NCBI RefSeq assembly: GCF_002001015.1
Contig: NZ_MUNO01000029.1
Coordinates: forward strand, 1 to 45,899
Reading direction: 5' to 3'
Length of the DNA: 45,899 nucleotides
Origin: Polaromonas sp. A23
GTDB taxonomy: Bacteria > Pseudomonadota > Gammaproteobacteria > Burkholderiales > Burkholderiaceae_C
This document shows, one piece after another, positions 38,159 to 45,899 of this stretch (the stretch's first letter is position 1; each line of letters begins with the position of its first letter). The position numbers and the translations under genes are program-made. A model generated the notes under the pieces. That model saw only the letters and a program-made list of their open reading frames with translations, searched no databases and was not told the origin of the DNA.

Positions 38159-38988
38159 GTCGTATTGCCTCCACCTTCACCGCGCTCAAGGCCCAAAATC
38201 GCAAAGCCCTGATTCCCTACGTCACCGCCGGTTTCCCCTACGCCGACATCACCCCCGAGATGATGCACGGCATGGTGGCCGGCGGTGCCGACGTGATTGA
38301 GCTTGGCGTGCCGTTTTCTGACCCCAGCGCCGATGGCCCGGTGATCCAGAAAGCCGGTGACCAGGCGCTGGCGCTGGGCATCGGCCTGGTGCAAGTGCTG
38401 GAAATGGTTCGCCTGTTCCGCCAGAAAGACGGCAACACCCCCGTGGTGCTGATGGGCTACGCCAACCCGATCGAAGCCTACGACCTCAAACGCGGCAAAA
38501 ACGCCTTTGTGCGCGATGCATCGTCGGCCGGCGTGGACGGCGTGCTGGTCGTGGACTACCCGCCCGAAGAATGCGAGGCCTTCGCCGCCACCCTGCGTGC
38601 GCACCAGATGGACCTGATCTTCCTGCTGGCGCCGACGTCCACCGCCACACGCATGGCGCAGGTGGCCCAGGTGGCGAGTGGCTACGTGTACTACGTCTCG
38701 CTCAAGGGCGTCACCGGTGCCGGCACACTGGACCTGGGCGCAGTCGAGGCCATGCTGCCACGCATACGTGAGCACGTCAGTGTGCCGGTGGGTGTCGGCT
38801 TCGGCATTCGCGACGCAGCCACCGCCAAAGCCATCAGCCGGGTAGCCGACGCCGTAGTGATTGGCAGCCGCATCATCCAGCTGATTGACGGCCAACCGCG
38901 TGCCCAGGTGGTGCCTTTGGTACGCGATTTCCTGACTGGCATCCGCCAGGCACTGGACAGCCCGGCCCGGCCCGGAGACAGCGCATAA
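38155..38988 (+). CDS. trpA: Tryptophan synthase alpha chain
   Basis: Cleaves indole-3-glycerol phosphate to indole, which is channelled to TrpB. The 277-residue TIM barrel has the signature [21 protein letters not shown] (catalytic Glu, and Asp of the same barrel), [48 protein letters not shown] and [13 protein letters not shown]. It is coupled to trpB by the ATGA overlap. accD follows after 76 nt, the usual order trpF-trpB-trpA-accD in beta-proteobacteria. Confidence 0.97.
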   Translation: MSRIASTFTALKAQNRKALIPYVTAGFPYADITPEMMHGMVAGGADVIELGVPFSDPSADGPVIQKAGDQALALGIGLVQVLEMVRLFRQKDGNTPVVLMGYANPIEAYDLKRGKNAFVRDASSAGVDGVLVVDYPPEECEAFAATLRAHQMDLIFLLAPTSTATRMAQVAQVASGYVYYVSLKGVTGAGTLDLGAVEAMLPRIREHVSVPVGVGFGIRDAATAKAISRVADAVVIGSRIIQLIDGQPRAQVVPLVRDFLTGIRQALDSPARPGDSA

Positions 38989-39064
38989 TCCCCTTTCTTT
39001 TCAGGTTTTGCCCCCGCCGGCACCCAGTGCGCTGGCCCGGGCGGCCCACCACAAGGACGAACCC

Positions 39065-39937
39065 ATGTCTTGGCTAGAAAAACTCCTTCCACCCAAAATC
39101 ACCCCGACCGACCCGACCGAGCGCCGCAGCGTGCCCGAAGGCCTGTGGGTCAAATGCCCCAGCTGCGAAGCCGTGCTCTACAAGACCGATCTGGAGAAAA
39201 ACCAGAGCGTCTGCCCCCAGTGCAACCACCATCACCGCATGGACGCACGAGCCCGGCTGGATGCCTTTCTGGACCCCGAAGGCCGCTACGAAATCGGCCA
39301 GGAAGTCCTGCCGGTGGACCCGCTCAAATTCAAGGACAGCCGCAAATACCCCGAGCGCCTGAAAGAAGCGCTGGAAAGCACCGGCGAAACCGACGCACTG
39401 GTCGTCATGGGCGGCGCGGTGCACAGCATTGGCGTGGTGGTGGCGTGCTTTGAGTTCGACTTCATGGGCGGCAGCATGGGCAGCGTGGTGGGCGAACGTT
39501 TTGTGCGCGGCGTGCATGCGGCCATTGAGCAGAAAGTACCCTTCGTCTGCTTTACCGCCACCGGCGGCGCGCGCATGCAGGAGGGCTTGCTGAGCCTGAT
39601 GCAAATGGCCAAAACCAATGCCGCGCTGACCCGCCTGGCCAAAAAAGGCCTGCCCTACATCAGCGTGCTGACCGACCCGACCATGGGCGGGGTGAGCGCC
39701 GGCTTCGCTTTTGTGGGCGATATCGTCATTGCCGAGCCCAAAGCCTTGATTGGTTTTGCCGGCCCGCGCGTGATCGAGTCCACCGTGCGCGTCACCCTGC
39801 CCGAAGGCTTTCAGCGTGCCGAATTCCTGCAGACCAAAGGCGCGATCGACTTCATCTGCGACCGGCGGGAACTGCGCAAGACCGTGGCCAATTCACTGGC
39901 CATGCTGCTGCGCCAGCCAGCCGACGCGGTCGAATGA
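39065..39937 (+). CDS. accD: Acetyl-CoA carboxylase carboxyltransferase subunit beta
   Basis: Beta subunit of the carboxyltransferase in fatty acid synthesis. The 290-residue protein has an N-terminal zinc ribbon with Cys31, Cys34, Cys50 and Cys53 ([20 protein letters not shown]), then the crotonase-like domain with [50 protein letters not shown] and [13 protein letters not shown]. The upstream frame is open for 19 more codons, but [12 protein letters not shown] is the family start. folC, which often follows accD in this group, is absent; a family-1 repeat and a LON-domain gene follow instead. Confidence 0.96.
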   Translation: MSWLEKLLPPKITPTDPTERRSVPEGLWVKCPSCEAVLYKTDLEKNQSVCPQCNHHHRMDARARLDAFLDPEGRYEIGQEVLPVDPLKFKDSRKYPERLKEALESTGETDALVVMGGAVHSIGVVVACFEFDFMGGSMGSVVGERFVRGVHAAIEQKVPFVCFTATGGARMQEGLLSLMQMAKTNAALTRLAKKGLPYISVLTDPTMGGVSAGFAFVGDIVIAEPKALIGFAGPRVIESTVRVTLPEGFQRAEFLQTKGAIDFICDRRELRKTVANSLAMLLRQPADAVE

Positions 39938-39960
39938 CGCCTTCTCTCTGAGACTGCATT

Positions 39961-40018
39961 TTGCTATCTATATAATAGCTGCTTGCGCCCGTGCAATAAG
40001 GGCAGAGGGCCATTTTTA
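39961..40018 (+). repeat. Short dispersed repeat, family 1 (copy D)
   Basis: TTGCTATCTATATAATAGCT, then GCTTGCGCCCGTGC, AATAAGGGC and a TTTTT tract. This is the cleanest copy and serves here as the reference for the family. It fills part of the 185-bp gap between accD and the LON-domain gene. Confidence 0.83.
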
Positions 40019-40122
40019 CCTCTCAAAATGGCAAAAATCGCCCCTTCCGACGCCGGAGCATGCACACGGGAAAACAGGATCGTGGGAAGATGATGTTTCC
40101 GCGGAAATTCCCCGTCTGATTG

Positions 40123-40779
40123 ATGTCTGAAACCCTCACCCTTACCTCGCTGCCGCTCTTCCCGCTGGGGACCGTGCTCTACCCTGGCGGCCTGCTCCCG
40201 CTGCGCATTTTTGAGGTTCGTTACCTCGACATGATCGGCAAATGCCACAAGACCGGCGCACCTTTCGGCGTGGTCGCGCTGACCCAGGGCTCTGAAGTGC
40301 GCAAGCCGGAAAACGGCCCTAGCGGCGACGGCTTTGCCAGCGAAGACTTCCATCCCGTCGGCACCCTGGCCACCATCGACAGCTTTTCCGTACCGCAGCC
40401 GGGCCTGATGGTGATTCGCTGCACGGGCACCCAGCGCTTCGAGATTTCCAGCCGCGAAAAGCTCAAGCATGGCCTGTGGATTGCCGATGTGACCCGGCTC
40501 GAAGACGACCAGTCCATCAAAGTGCCCGACGACCTGCTCCCCGCCGCCAATGCCCTGGGCAAGCTGATCAAAGCCCTGCAGGAACGAGCCGTGCCCGGCG
40601 ACCAGATGCCACTACAGCCGCCCTACCGGCTGGACGACAGCGGCTGGGTGGCCAACCGCTGGTGCGAGCTGCTGCCCATGCCGCTGGAGCTCAAACAGCG
40701 CCTGATGCAACTGGACAACCCGCTGGTCCGGCTCGAGCTGGTCAGCGACATCCTCGGGCGCACCGGCATCGCGATGTAA
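40123..40779 (+). CDS. LON substrate-binding domain protein
   Basis: A 218-residue protein made of the N-terminal LON domain only, without the ATPase or protease parts of Lon. LPLFPLGTVLYPGGLLPLRIFEVRYLDMI at the start (named as a region, residues 8-36) is the diagnostic beta-rich motif, followed by FGVVALTQGSEV, VGTLATIDSF, and a helical C-terminus (LLPMPLELKQRLMQLDNPLVRLELV). Stand-alone members are widespread and poorly characterised; peptide or protein binding is assumed. The ATG at 40123 is used because the codon before it in the longer open frame is only a TTG. Confidence 0.9.
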   Translation: MSETLTLTSLPLFPLGTVLYPGGLLPLRIFEVRYLDMIGKCHKTGAPFGVVALTQGSEVRKPENGPSGDGFASEDFHPVGTLATIDSFSVPQPGLMVIRCTGTQRFEISSREKLKHGLWIADVTRLEDDQSIKVPDDLLPAANALGKLIKALQERAVPGDQMPLQPPYRLDDSGWVANRWCELLPMPLELKQRLMQLDNPLVRLELVSDILGRTGIAM

Positions 40780-40920
40780 GGCCGCGGCCCGGCGCCCCGC
40801 GCCGGTAACCTAAAATCAGGACTTTGCCGCTTTGCCGGCCGGACGCGTGCCCAGCGTCTGCGGGCATGGCGCTGTTGCAGTGGCCCGGCGCGCTGCCATT
40901 TTTCGAAAACCTGCTCCCAC

Positions 40921-42477
40921 ATGTCCAACCAAACCCCTACTCCCCCCATCGCTGTGCCCGCGCATGACGAGAACCAGCTCATGGCCGAGCGCCGTGACAA
41001 ACTCAAGGCCATGCGCCAGCGGCAGGCCGACGGACACGGAGTGGCCTTCCCCAACGACATCAAGCCCTCACACCACGCGGCCGAGCTGTTTGCCGCCCAC
41101 GGCGACAAAACCAACGAGCAGCTCGAACCGATGGCGCTGAAGGTCAATGTGGCCGGCCGCATGATGCTCAAGCGCGTGATGGGCAAGGCCAGCTTTGCCA
41201 CGCTGCAGGACACCTCCTTCGGCCCCTCGGGCGGGCGCATCCAGCTCTACATCAACAACGAAGGCGTGGGCGAAGAAGTGCATGCCGCCTTCAAGCACTG
41301 GGACCTGGGCGACATCGTGTCCGCCAGCGGCACCCTGTTCCGCACCAAGACCGGTGAGCTGTCGATTCACGCCACCAGCCTGCGCCTGGTCACCAAAAGC
41401 CTGCGCCCGCTGCCCGACAAATTCCACGGCGTGGCCGACCAGGAGGTCAAGTACCGCCAGCGTTATGTGGACCTGATCACCGACGCTTCAGCGCGCCAGC
41501 GTTTTGCCAACCGCAGCAAGGCGGTCTCCAGCATGCGCAGCTTCATGGTCGCGAACGATTTTCTCGAAGTCGAAACGCCCATGCTGCACCCGATTCCGGG
41601 CGGCGCCAATGCCAAGCCTTTTGTGACGCACCACAACGCGCTCGACCAGCAGATGTTCTTGCGCATCGCGCCCGAGCTGTACTTGAAGCGCCTGATCGTC
41701 GGCGGCTTCGAACGCGTGTTTGAGATCAACCGCAGCTTTCGCAATGAAGGCATCAGCGTGCGGCACAACCCCGAGTTCACAATGATGGAGTTCTACGCCG
41801 CGTGGTGGAACTACCTGGACCTGATGACCTTCACAGAAGACCTCATCCGCCACGTGGCGCAGCAGGTTACCGGCGGCACCGTGCTGACGTACCAGGGCAA
41901 GACGGTTGACCTGAGCCAGCCGTTTGAACGCCTGACGATTCGTGAAGCCATCCTCAAACACACCGATGCCGGCGCCCATGTCGACGACGCTGCCTGGTTG
42001 CTCAACGCCCTGAAGAAACTCGGCAAGTTCAGCGCCAAAGACAGGCTCGACGCCCGCTCGCTGCCCAGCCTGCAGGTCACCTACTTTGAAGAGATGGTTG
42101 AAGAAAAGCTCTTGCAGCCCACCTTCATCATGGAACACCCGACCGAGATTTCTCCACTGGCCCGTGCCAACGACGCACGCCCGGAAGTGACCGAGCGCTT
42201 TGAGCTCTACATCACCGGCCGCGAGTTCGGCAACGGCTTCAGCGAGCTCAACGACGCCGAAGACCAGGCCGCACGTTTTCTGGCGCAATCAGACGCCAAG
42301 GACGGCGGCGACGAAGAAGCCATGCACTACGACGCCGACTACGTGCGCGCCCTCGAATACGGCATGCCGCCCACCGGCGGCTGCGGCATCGGCATCGACC
42401 GCTTCATGATGCTGCTGACCGACAGCGCCAGCATTCGCGACGTCATATTGTTTCCGGCGCTGCGGCACGAGGCTTGA
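40921..42477 (+). CDS. lysS: Lysyl-tRNA synthetase, class II
   Basis: Charges tRNA-Lys with lysine. The 518-residue protein has an N-terminal OB-fold anticodon-binding domain ([42 protein letters not shown]), then the class II core: motif 1 ([15 protein letters not shown]), motif 2 ([31 protein letters not shown], as a region) and motif 3 ([15 protein letters not shown]). The C-terminus [12 protein letters not shown] is also typical. A CTAAAAT box about 105 nt upstream may be part of its promoter. It marks the right end of the core-genome part of the window. Confidence 0.97.
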   Translation: MSNQTPTPPIAVPAHDENQLMAERRDKLKAMRQRQADGHGVAFPNDIKPSHHAAELFAAHGDKTNEQLEPMALKVNVAGRMMLKRVMGKASFATLQDTSFGPSGGRIQLYINNEGVGEEVHAAFKHWDLGDIVSASGTLFRTKTGELSIHATSLRLVTKSLRPLPDKFHGVADQEVKYRQRYVDLITDASARQRFANRSKAVSSMRSFMVANDFLEVETPMLHPIPGGANAKPFVTHHNALDQQMFLRIAPELYLKRLIVGGFERVFEINRSFRNEGISVRHNPEFTMMEFYAAWWNYLDLMTFTEDLIRHVAQQVTGGTVLTYQGKTVDLSQPFERLTIREAILKHTDAGAHVDDAAWLLNALKKLGKFSAKDRLDARSLPSLQVTYFEEMVEEKLLQPTFIMEHPTEISPLARANDARPEVTERFELYITGREFGNGFSELNDAEDQAARFLAQSDAKDGGDEEAMHYDADYVRALEYGMPPTGGCGIGIDRFMMLLTDSASIRDVILFPALRHEA

Positions 42478-42496
42478 GGCCGGGGATATCTGTCCT

Positions 42497-42512
42497 TGGG
42501 GCCGAGGCCCCA
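42497..42512. other. Hairpin between lysS and the tfoX-like gene
   Basis: TGGGGCC-GA-GGCCCCA is a perfect seven-base inverted repeat 20 nt after lysS and between convergent genes. It has no T-run, so a terminator role is possible but not shown. Confidence 0.35.
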
Positions 42513-42563
42513 TAAAAGAACCAGCCGTCTATCGACGACAAGGCAGACGGAAACGAGCCCGGG

Positions 42564-42905
42564 TCATTGTTTCCCGCCCTTCGCAGGCAGCCCGGCAACA
42601 TACTGGACACACCAGGAAACCCAGGCCTTCAGTTGCGAGTCGTCGGCGATAGCGGGCGGATCGATATAAACATAGCCCTTCATGGGCCTGCCAGTGAAGT
42701 CCATCACCCGCACGCCCGGCATGGCTAGTGCATCCTGGTGATGTTCAGGCCCAACCCGTGCCATCAGACTTGAGTTTCGAATTCCTATGAACATCTTGCC
42801 ATCCACAAGAAAGGCCAGGCCTCCGAACATCCTGCGTTCGGAGATGCCAGGGCGCGCGCCGAGAGCTTTGCGAACTCGCTCTGCAAGACTGGGGTCGAAG
42901 GCCAT
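42564..42905 (-). CDS. TfoX/Sxy N-terminal domain protein
   Basis: A 113-residue single-domain protein. MAFDPSLAERVRKALG, ERRMFGGLAFLVDGKMFIGI and MKGYVYIDP match the TfoX N-terminal family, whose larger relatives act in competence control; the short stand-alone forms have no established role. The C-terminus (LKAWVSWCVQYVAGLP) is the expected closing helix. It lies on the minus strand, convergent with lysS, and is the first gene of the sparser right-hand region. There is no clear ribosome binding site. Confidence 0.88.
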   Translation of the reverse strand: MAFDPSLAERVRKALGARPGISERRMFGGLAFLVDGKMFIGIRNSSLMARVGPEHHQDALAMPGVRVMDFTGRPMKGYVYIDPPAIADDSQLKAWVSWCVQYVAGLPAKGGKQ

Positions 42906-43044
42906 GATTTGGGGCGCCTAAGTTTGAAGTGAGGCAGGGCCGACAGACGGCCACGCAGAAAGCATGATAACCACGACGTAGTGCGGCTGGCTGCTCGGCC
43001 TCGCCGGACAAAGGGTCAGGCGTCACTTTGAGTCGGCAGGCGCT

Positions 43045-43647
43045 TCAGCTTCTTCCCGAATGCTTCACAACATACTCAAGCACAACTACGCCGCACGGGT
43101 AACAAGTTGCACTTCGCGCCATCAGTTCAGCCCGCTCTCGAATGTCCTTGAGCACCTTGCGCCCCTGTCCCAGCACGGCAGGGTTGATGTAGATATACAT
43201 TTCGTCGATAAGCTGTGCGTCCATGAGCGCCGACGCCAAAGTAGGCCCACCGTAGGCAAGAATGTCCCTGCCTGGCTCACGCTTCAAACGAGCAATACCG
43301 TCGGCCAGATCGCCGCGAAACAATTCGGCATTCTTCCAGCGCGAGCTCGGAATGGTGCGTGTGACGACAAGCTTGCGAGTGGCAACGATTGCCGCAGCGA
43401 AAATGGACTGCGGATTTTCAGCGTCGGAAGCCACGCGCTCCCAGTGGTCACAAAAGCCTTCTTCCGCCATCCTTCCGCTGATCAGGATGCAGTCGGATGT
43501 TGTCGTCAGGTTGTTGTGGTGCGCTCGCAGAGCATCGTCCCACGACCACCCCTCAGACCACGGCCAAACCATCCAGCTGACATCGCCATCCGCGCCAGCG
43601 GTGAACCCGTCCAGCGACACCTGCATTTCAAGTTTCAGTTTCCGCAT
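43045..43647 (-). CDS. Dihydrofolate-reductase-like protein (RibD C-terminal domain family)
   Basis: A 200-residue protein of the RibD_C/DHFR-like fold. The N-terminus MRKLKLEMQVSLDGFTAGADGD is the typical start, followed by CILISGRMAEEGF, ATRKLVVTRTIP and the nucleotide-binding ILAYGGPTLASALM, ending LIDEMYIYINPAVLGQGRKVL. Members are presumed NADPH-dependent reductases with unknown substrates; this is not a folate-pathway or trimethoprim-resistance DHFR by sequence. AAAGG lies upstream of the ATG. The gene is single, on the minus strand, in accessory DNA. Confidence 0.88.
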   Translation of the reverse strand: MRKLKLEMQVSLDGFTAGADGDVSWMVWPWSEGWSWDDALRAHHNNLTTTSDCILISGRMAEEGFCDHWERVASDAENPQSIFAAAIVATRKLVVTRTIPSSRWKNAELFRGDLADGIARLKREPGRDILAYGGPTLASALMDAQLIDEMYIYINPAVLGQGRKVLKDIRERAELMARSATCYPCGVVVLEYVVKHSGRS

Positions 43648-43814
43648 GATTGCCTTTCGTTAGGTGTGGGACAAGGTATCCCAAAGCAACGACGAACGAG
43701 GCGGAGTGGAATCGACAGTCTGAAACTCGGAGAAACCCTTATTCGAAGACCGGGAGTGGCGGTCATCGCGCTTCAGTTGCGAAAGATCGCAACGAGCGCC
43801 GGACGCGAGGTCTG

Positions 43815-43997
43815 CGGGTGCGGCGCTGGGCGCTGGATGTGCAGGCCAGAAGCAACCACAACAAGGCGGCTTGTGCGCTGGCCAACAAGCTGGCGCGGAT
43901 CTGTTATGCCACGCTCAGGGACAAGGCGCCGTTTGGTGAACAAACCGTGCGGCTTGGCAAGAAGATCAACAGGGAGAGCTTTGTGATGCCGGCCTGA
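43815..43997 (+). pseudogene. IS110-family transposase, C-terminal fragment
   Basis: About 60 residues in frame to a TGA: RRWALDVQARSNHNKAACAL, then ANKLARICYATLRDKAPFGE and a Lys/Arg-rich tail. The pattern of RxxHNxAxxALANKxARIxxAxLR is the C-terminal end of IS110/IS1111-type transposases. The catalytic DEDD domain and most of the second domain are missing, and the upstream sequence (43660-43810) does not read as transposase in any frame. It is therefore a decayed remnant. It points away from the minus-strand genes on either side. Confidence 0.75.
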
Positions 43998-44190
43998 CGA
44001 CCGGGTATTGAGGGCAGTCACGAGAAAGTATTGAACACCCATCCACGCTTGCGACGAGATTGATCAACCATCATGGCTAACCGGGTTCCCCCCACACCGA
44101 TAGACGCCGACAACTCTTCCGGCAGCTTGCCTGCCGCTTGTACCGACTGGCGGTTCGGTGATGCGGATTCCATGTCGGCACGGGCCACAG

Positions 44191-44285
44191 CAGAACCCAC
44201 CTTAGATGCCGGATATGCGACTGCAGGCGCTTCCCCAACAGCCAATCTATCGGTCAGTTTCTTGCCCTTGTAAGGGAGTCCATAT
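44191..44285 (-). repeat. 95-bp repeat, copy 1 (downstream of the yitT-like gene)
   Basis: Ungapped match at roughly four of five positions with 45069-45163. Shared blocks include CGACTGCAGGC, TATCGGTCAG and GTCCATAT. It begins about 25 nt beyond the stop codon of the YitT-family gene. Both strands have long open frames here, but base changes between copies alter about 12 of 31 codons, so it is probably not protein-coding. Sequence between 43998 and 44190 shows nothing I recognise. Confidence 0.75.
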
Positions 44286-44309
44286 GGAAGGGCAAGGCGT
44301 CGCTGGCGC

Positions 44310-44924
44310 TCAGACCCCGAGGTACCTTCCGGGCCTGTGATTCAAGGCGAGGATGGCACCTATTGCCACGGCCCCAACTACCGACTGCAGAACCCGAACG
44401 GGGGGCACCACAAACAGCGCGGCCAACACCACGACGACGTCCACAGCCAGCTGAACCTTTCCGGCGCTCAGGCCCTTCGACTGCTGGAGCCACTGAGCGA
44501 GGATGTTGACGCCACCGACGCTAGCCCTGTGACGCAGAAGCGCAAGCAAGCCGAACCCAATGAGACAGCCGCCGAGGACTGAGGCTACCCAGGGATTGAG
44601 CAGTTCGAAACGCACCACCTTCGGAGCCAGCCCAGTGCAAACCGACACAAGGGCAACAGCAATGAAGCTCTTGAGCGTGAACTCTGCCCCGAGACGGAAC
44701 CAGGCGAGCCCGAAGAACGGGAGGCTCAAGAGGAAGAAGAGTAGGGCCAGGCTCCAAGCGCTGGCATAGCTTGCCAGGAAAGCCACACCAGCGACACCGC
44801 CGGTGAGGAGGCCAGCATGGGAGAACATGGTCAGCCCTAAAGCGACAAACAGAGAGCCCGCGACCAGGGCATGCCCATCGTCGAACCAAGAATGAGCGAT
44901 CACATCTGGTGCATTTGCTTCCAT
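44310..44924 (-). CDS. YitT-family integral membrane protein
   Basis: A 204-residue membrane protein of the YitT/DUF161 group. GLTMFSHAGLLTGGVAGVAFLASY near residue 30-55 and IGFGLLALLRHRASVGGVNIL near 120-140 are the repeated GxTGG-like motifs of the family, in the two halves of the protein. Five to six membrane helices are visible. Function is unknown; some relatives are proposed transporters. Two-domain YitT proteins also carry a C-terminal DUF2179, absent here. It stands alone in accessory DNA with large flanking gaps; 44925-45050 upstream shows no gene. Confidence 0.85.
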   Translation of the reverse strand: MEANAPDVIAHSWFDDGHALVAGSLFVALGLTMFSHAGLLTGGVAGVAFLASYASAWSLALLFFLLSLPFFGLAWFRLGAEFTLKSFIAVALVSVCTGLAPKVVRFELLNPWVASVLGGCLIGFGLLALLRHRASVGGVNILAQWLQQSKGLSAGKVQLAVDVVVVLAALFVVPPVRVLQSVVGAVAIGAILALNHRPGRYLGV

Positions 44925-45050
44925 GTAGCCGTGGAAAGCACAGTGCGTGCCACAGGACCCGGCGAGCGCGCTCGGCGTAGGTATTGCGACGCCTGTAAGG
45001 GGTTAGGTCTCGCGATACGGTAGCTGGCTAGCCTGAACTCCCTGTTTCGG

Positions 45051-45176
45051 GCTAACGCTACAGGAGGCCAGAGCCCACTCTAGATGCCGAATTTACGACT
45101 GCAGGCACTTCCCACTCAGCCAATATATCGGTCAGCCTCTTGCCGTTGAGGGGGCGTCCATATATGACCGTTAGAG
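45051..45176 (-). other. Weak, long attC-like bracket around 95-bp repeat copy 2
   Basis: On the minus strand CTCTAAC (45170-45176) and AGCGTTAGCC (R' at 45051-45057) bracket 126 bp in the order expected for attC core sites. Next to them T-ATA / TGTA and GGA / TCC can pair with one unpaired base. This starts 15 nt after the stop of the preceding gene, as cassette attCs do, but the arms are short. A low-confidence call. Confidence 0.3.
45069..45163 (-). repeat. 95-bp repeat, copy 2 (downstream of the orphan membrane gene)
   Basis: Partner of copy 1, 878 bp away, same orientation, no gaps. It begins about 28 nt beyond the stop codon of the orphan membrane-protein gene, close to the spacing seen for copy 1 behind the unrelated YitT gene. 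Confidence 0.75.
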
Positions 45177-45191
45177 GGCATTCGAAAGATG

Positions 45192-45674
45192 CTAGAACCT
45201 GACATGGGAGAAAAGATTGGCTACCAACATTACTGAAGCAAACACCCCCACGAACAAGATGACAGAGATTAGCGACCGGACGTGTTTCGCTGACGTTTCC
45301 GGAAGTCCAAGTTTGAAGCAAGTACGATTGATTTTCTCTCGCACGAATTCAATGCAACCTGCTGAGAAGACCCCCTTGCCCTTGATGCGACTTAGCACAA
45401 GAAACAACAAGCTTGCAAACAGTGCGACCGTGCATGCGGCAAAACCCCATGGATTTGAGGAGACTGTGCCCCAGGATAGGCAGGAAAATTGCCCATGATT
45501 CACTGTAATGGCTTCGCAGTTCTGGGGGATAGCTGATTCCCCATAGAAGGCGATAGCCTCTTCGCGCGAGTGAGCCCCTAGCCAAGGAGCCCAGATGAAG
45601 AAGAGCAACAGGGCCTGCGCGACAACAGCAATTTGGACCAACGACCAAGCCAGGACGAAACGATCTCTTGTCAT
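45192..45674 (-). CDS. Orphan membrane protein, possible gene cassette
   Basis: A 160-residue protein that I do not recognise. Three membrane segments are likely: LVQIAVVAQALLLFFIWAPW (about residues 12-31), FAACTVALFASLLFLVL (about 78-94) and SLISVILFVGVFASVMLVAN (about 134-153). Between the first two lies a non-cytoplasmic loop with two cysteines (QNCEAITV, FSCLSWG) that might form a disulfide. Base composition is visibly lower in GC than the core genes to the left. The ATG lies ten bases after the R' site of the attC candidate, the usual distance for the first gene of an integron cassette. Confidence 0.68.
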   Translation of the reverse strand: MTRDRFVLAWSLVQIAVVAQALLLFFIWAPWLGAHSREEAIAFYGESAIPQNCEAITVNHGQFSCLSWGTVSSNPWGFAACTVALFASLLFLVLSRIKGKGVFSAGCIEFVREKINRTCFKLGLPETSAKHVRSLISVILFVGVFASVMLVANLFSHVRF

Positions 45675-45684
45675 AGTTCGTGTG

Positions 45685-45741
45685 CTCTAACGCTCAAGGT
45701 AAGCGGCGCCGCCAAGCGTCCACTTGACTGCGATGTTAGAC
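45685..45741 (-). other. Integron attC recombination site candidate (57 bp)
   Basis: On the minus strand: GTCTAAC (R'') and GTTAGAG (R') at the ends, TCAAGT and ACCTTGA as inner L arms (TCAAG pairs with CTTGA, with one unpaired base), and a GCGGCGCCGC palindrome in the middle. Length, core sites and AGCGTTAGA end closely resemble the classical attC of aadA cassettes as I remember it. Orientation fits the minus-strand gene that starts ten bases later. Confidence 0.75.
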
Positions 45742-45787
45742 AGCCAGCCGGGAAACGGCTTGCAGTAGAAACGGAACTTGATCCGCT

Positions 45788-45899
45788 TTAATTGACACTG
45801 GTTTCTCCGTTTTCACAGATTTCGTATGTGGCTGGTGGCAAGTATCGCAGCGACGAGTGCAACCGGCGCTCGTTGTAGAAGCGAATGTAGCTGCTCAGC
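45788..45899 (-). mobile_element. IS3-family transposase (OrfB), C-terminal end, cut by window edge
   Basis: The minus-strand frame reads YIRFYNERRLHSSLRYLPPA and then TYEICENGETSVN to a TAA. The YNxxRxHSSLxYxxPxxYE pattern is the end of the rve integrase core of IS3-family OrfB transposases. Only 36 residues are inside the window; the gene continues beyond 45899. The 46 bp between its stop and the attC candidate should contain the insertion sequence end, but I could not identify the terminal inverted repeat without the other end. Confidence 0.85.

Noticed and set aside
42497..42512. Hairpin after lysS as a firm terminator
   Set aside because: Two-base loop and no T-run; reported only as a hairpin.
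43659..43665. GTTAGGT in front of the DHFR-like gene as an integron core site
   Set aside because: The seven-base pattern occurs by chance about once per kilobase, and no partner RYYYAAC site or palindromic arms accompany it.
44018..44245. 75-codon minus-strand frame through 95-bp repeat copy 1, and its 87-codon counterpart over copy 2, as genes
   Set aside because: Both frames read through the repeat and give similar peptides, but about 12 of 31 codons change for about 19 base changes, so there is no sign of selection on protein; copy 2's frame also overlaps the end of another gene.
45005..45011. GTTAGGT upstream of the YitT gene as an integron core site
   Set aside because: No matching core site or L arms within 140 bp; treated as a chance match.

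Overview
The window looks like chromosomal DNA of a beta-proteobacterium of the Burkholderiales, most likely family Comamonadaceae (Polaromonas/Rhodoferax/Acidovorax-like). I infer this from the high GC content, the protein sequences, the gene neighbourhoods (mdh-citE-like-acnB facing gntR-sdhCDAB-sdhE-gltA; leuCDB-asd-fimV-truA-trpFBA-accD) and two families of short dispersed repeats. No database search was possible, so the taxonomy is inferred.

Left part (1-13.8 kb): a minus-strand block of serC, serA, acnA and a FAD monooxygenase that runs off the left edge. Next come a small membrane protein divergent from an XRE regulator, a stand-alone molybdopterin oxidoreductase, and a minus-strand trio of MFS exporter, DUF1428 protein and an atypical SDR. 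A 19-bp perfect palindrome lies upstream of the exporter.

Central part (13.8-25.8 kb): a TCA-cycle cluster. One unit reads leftward (mdh, citE-like lyase, a secreted protein of unknown function, acnB) and ends at a strong terminator. The other reads rightward (GntR/UTRA regulator, sdhCDAB, sdhE, gltA) and also ends at a strong terminator. A TCTTATATAAGA palindrome sits between the predicted -35 and -10 of gntR, so the regulator probably controls itself and perhaps its TCA neighbours.

Right-central part (25.8-42.5 kb): a rightward run of amino-acid biosynthesis and housekeeping genes: a LysR regulator with two identical-arm operators, leuC, leuD, a small membrane protein translationally coupled between leuD and leuB, leuB, asd, fimV, truA, trpF, trpB, trpA, accD, a LON-domain protein and lysS. 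A 34-codon ORF ending in a Thr/Ile/Lys-rich tail, overlapped by RNA-hairpin potential, precedes asd and is a candidate attenuation leader.

Right end (42.5-45.9 kb): accessory DNA, with sparse minus-strand single genes (TfoX-N protein, RibD-C/DHFR-like reductase, YitT membrane protein, an orphan membrane protein), an IS110-type transposase fragment, the end of an IS3-type transposase, a good 57-bp integron attC candidate and a pair of 95-bp repeats placed just after two unrelated genes. It is best read as a decayed integron cassette array or similar island; no integrase is visible in the window.

The most unusual signals are: (1) a Comamonadaceae-type short repeat in six copies, two of them inside the reading frames of the citE-like gene and trpF; (2) a GC-rich roughly 75-95-bp repeat directly after the stop codons of sdhB, leuB and truA; (3) the candidate asd leader; (4) the attC/95-bp repeat arrangement; (5) an SDR in which the catalytic Tyr and Lys are replaced by His and Cys. 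I saw no tRNA, rRNA or CRISPR array.
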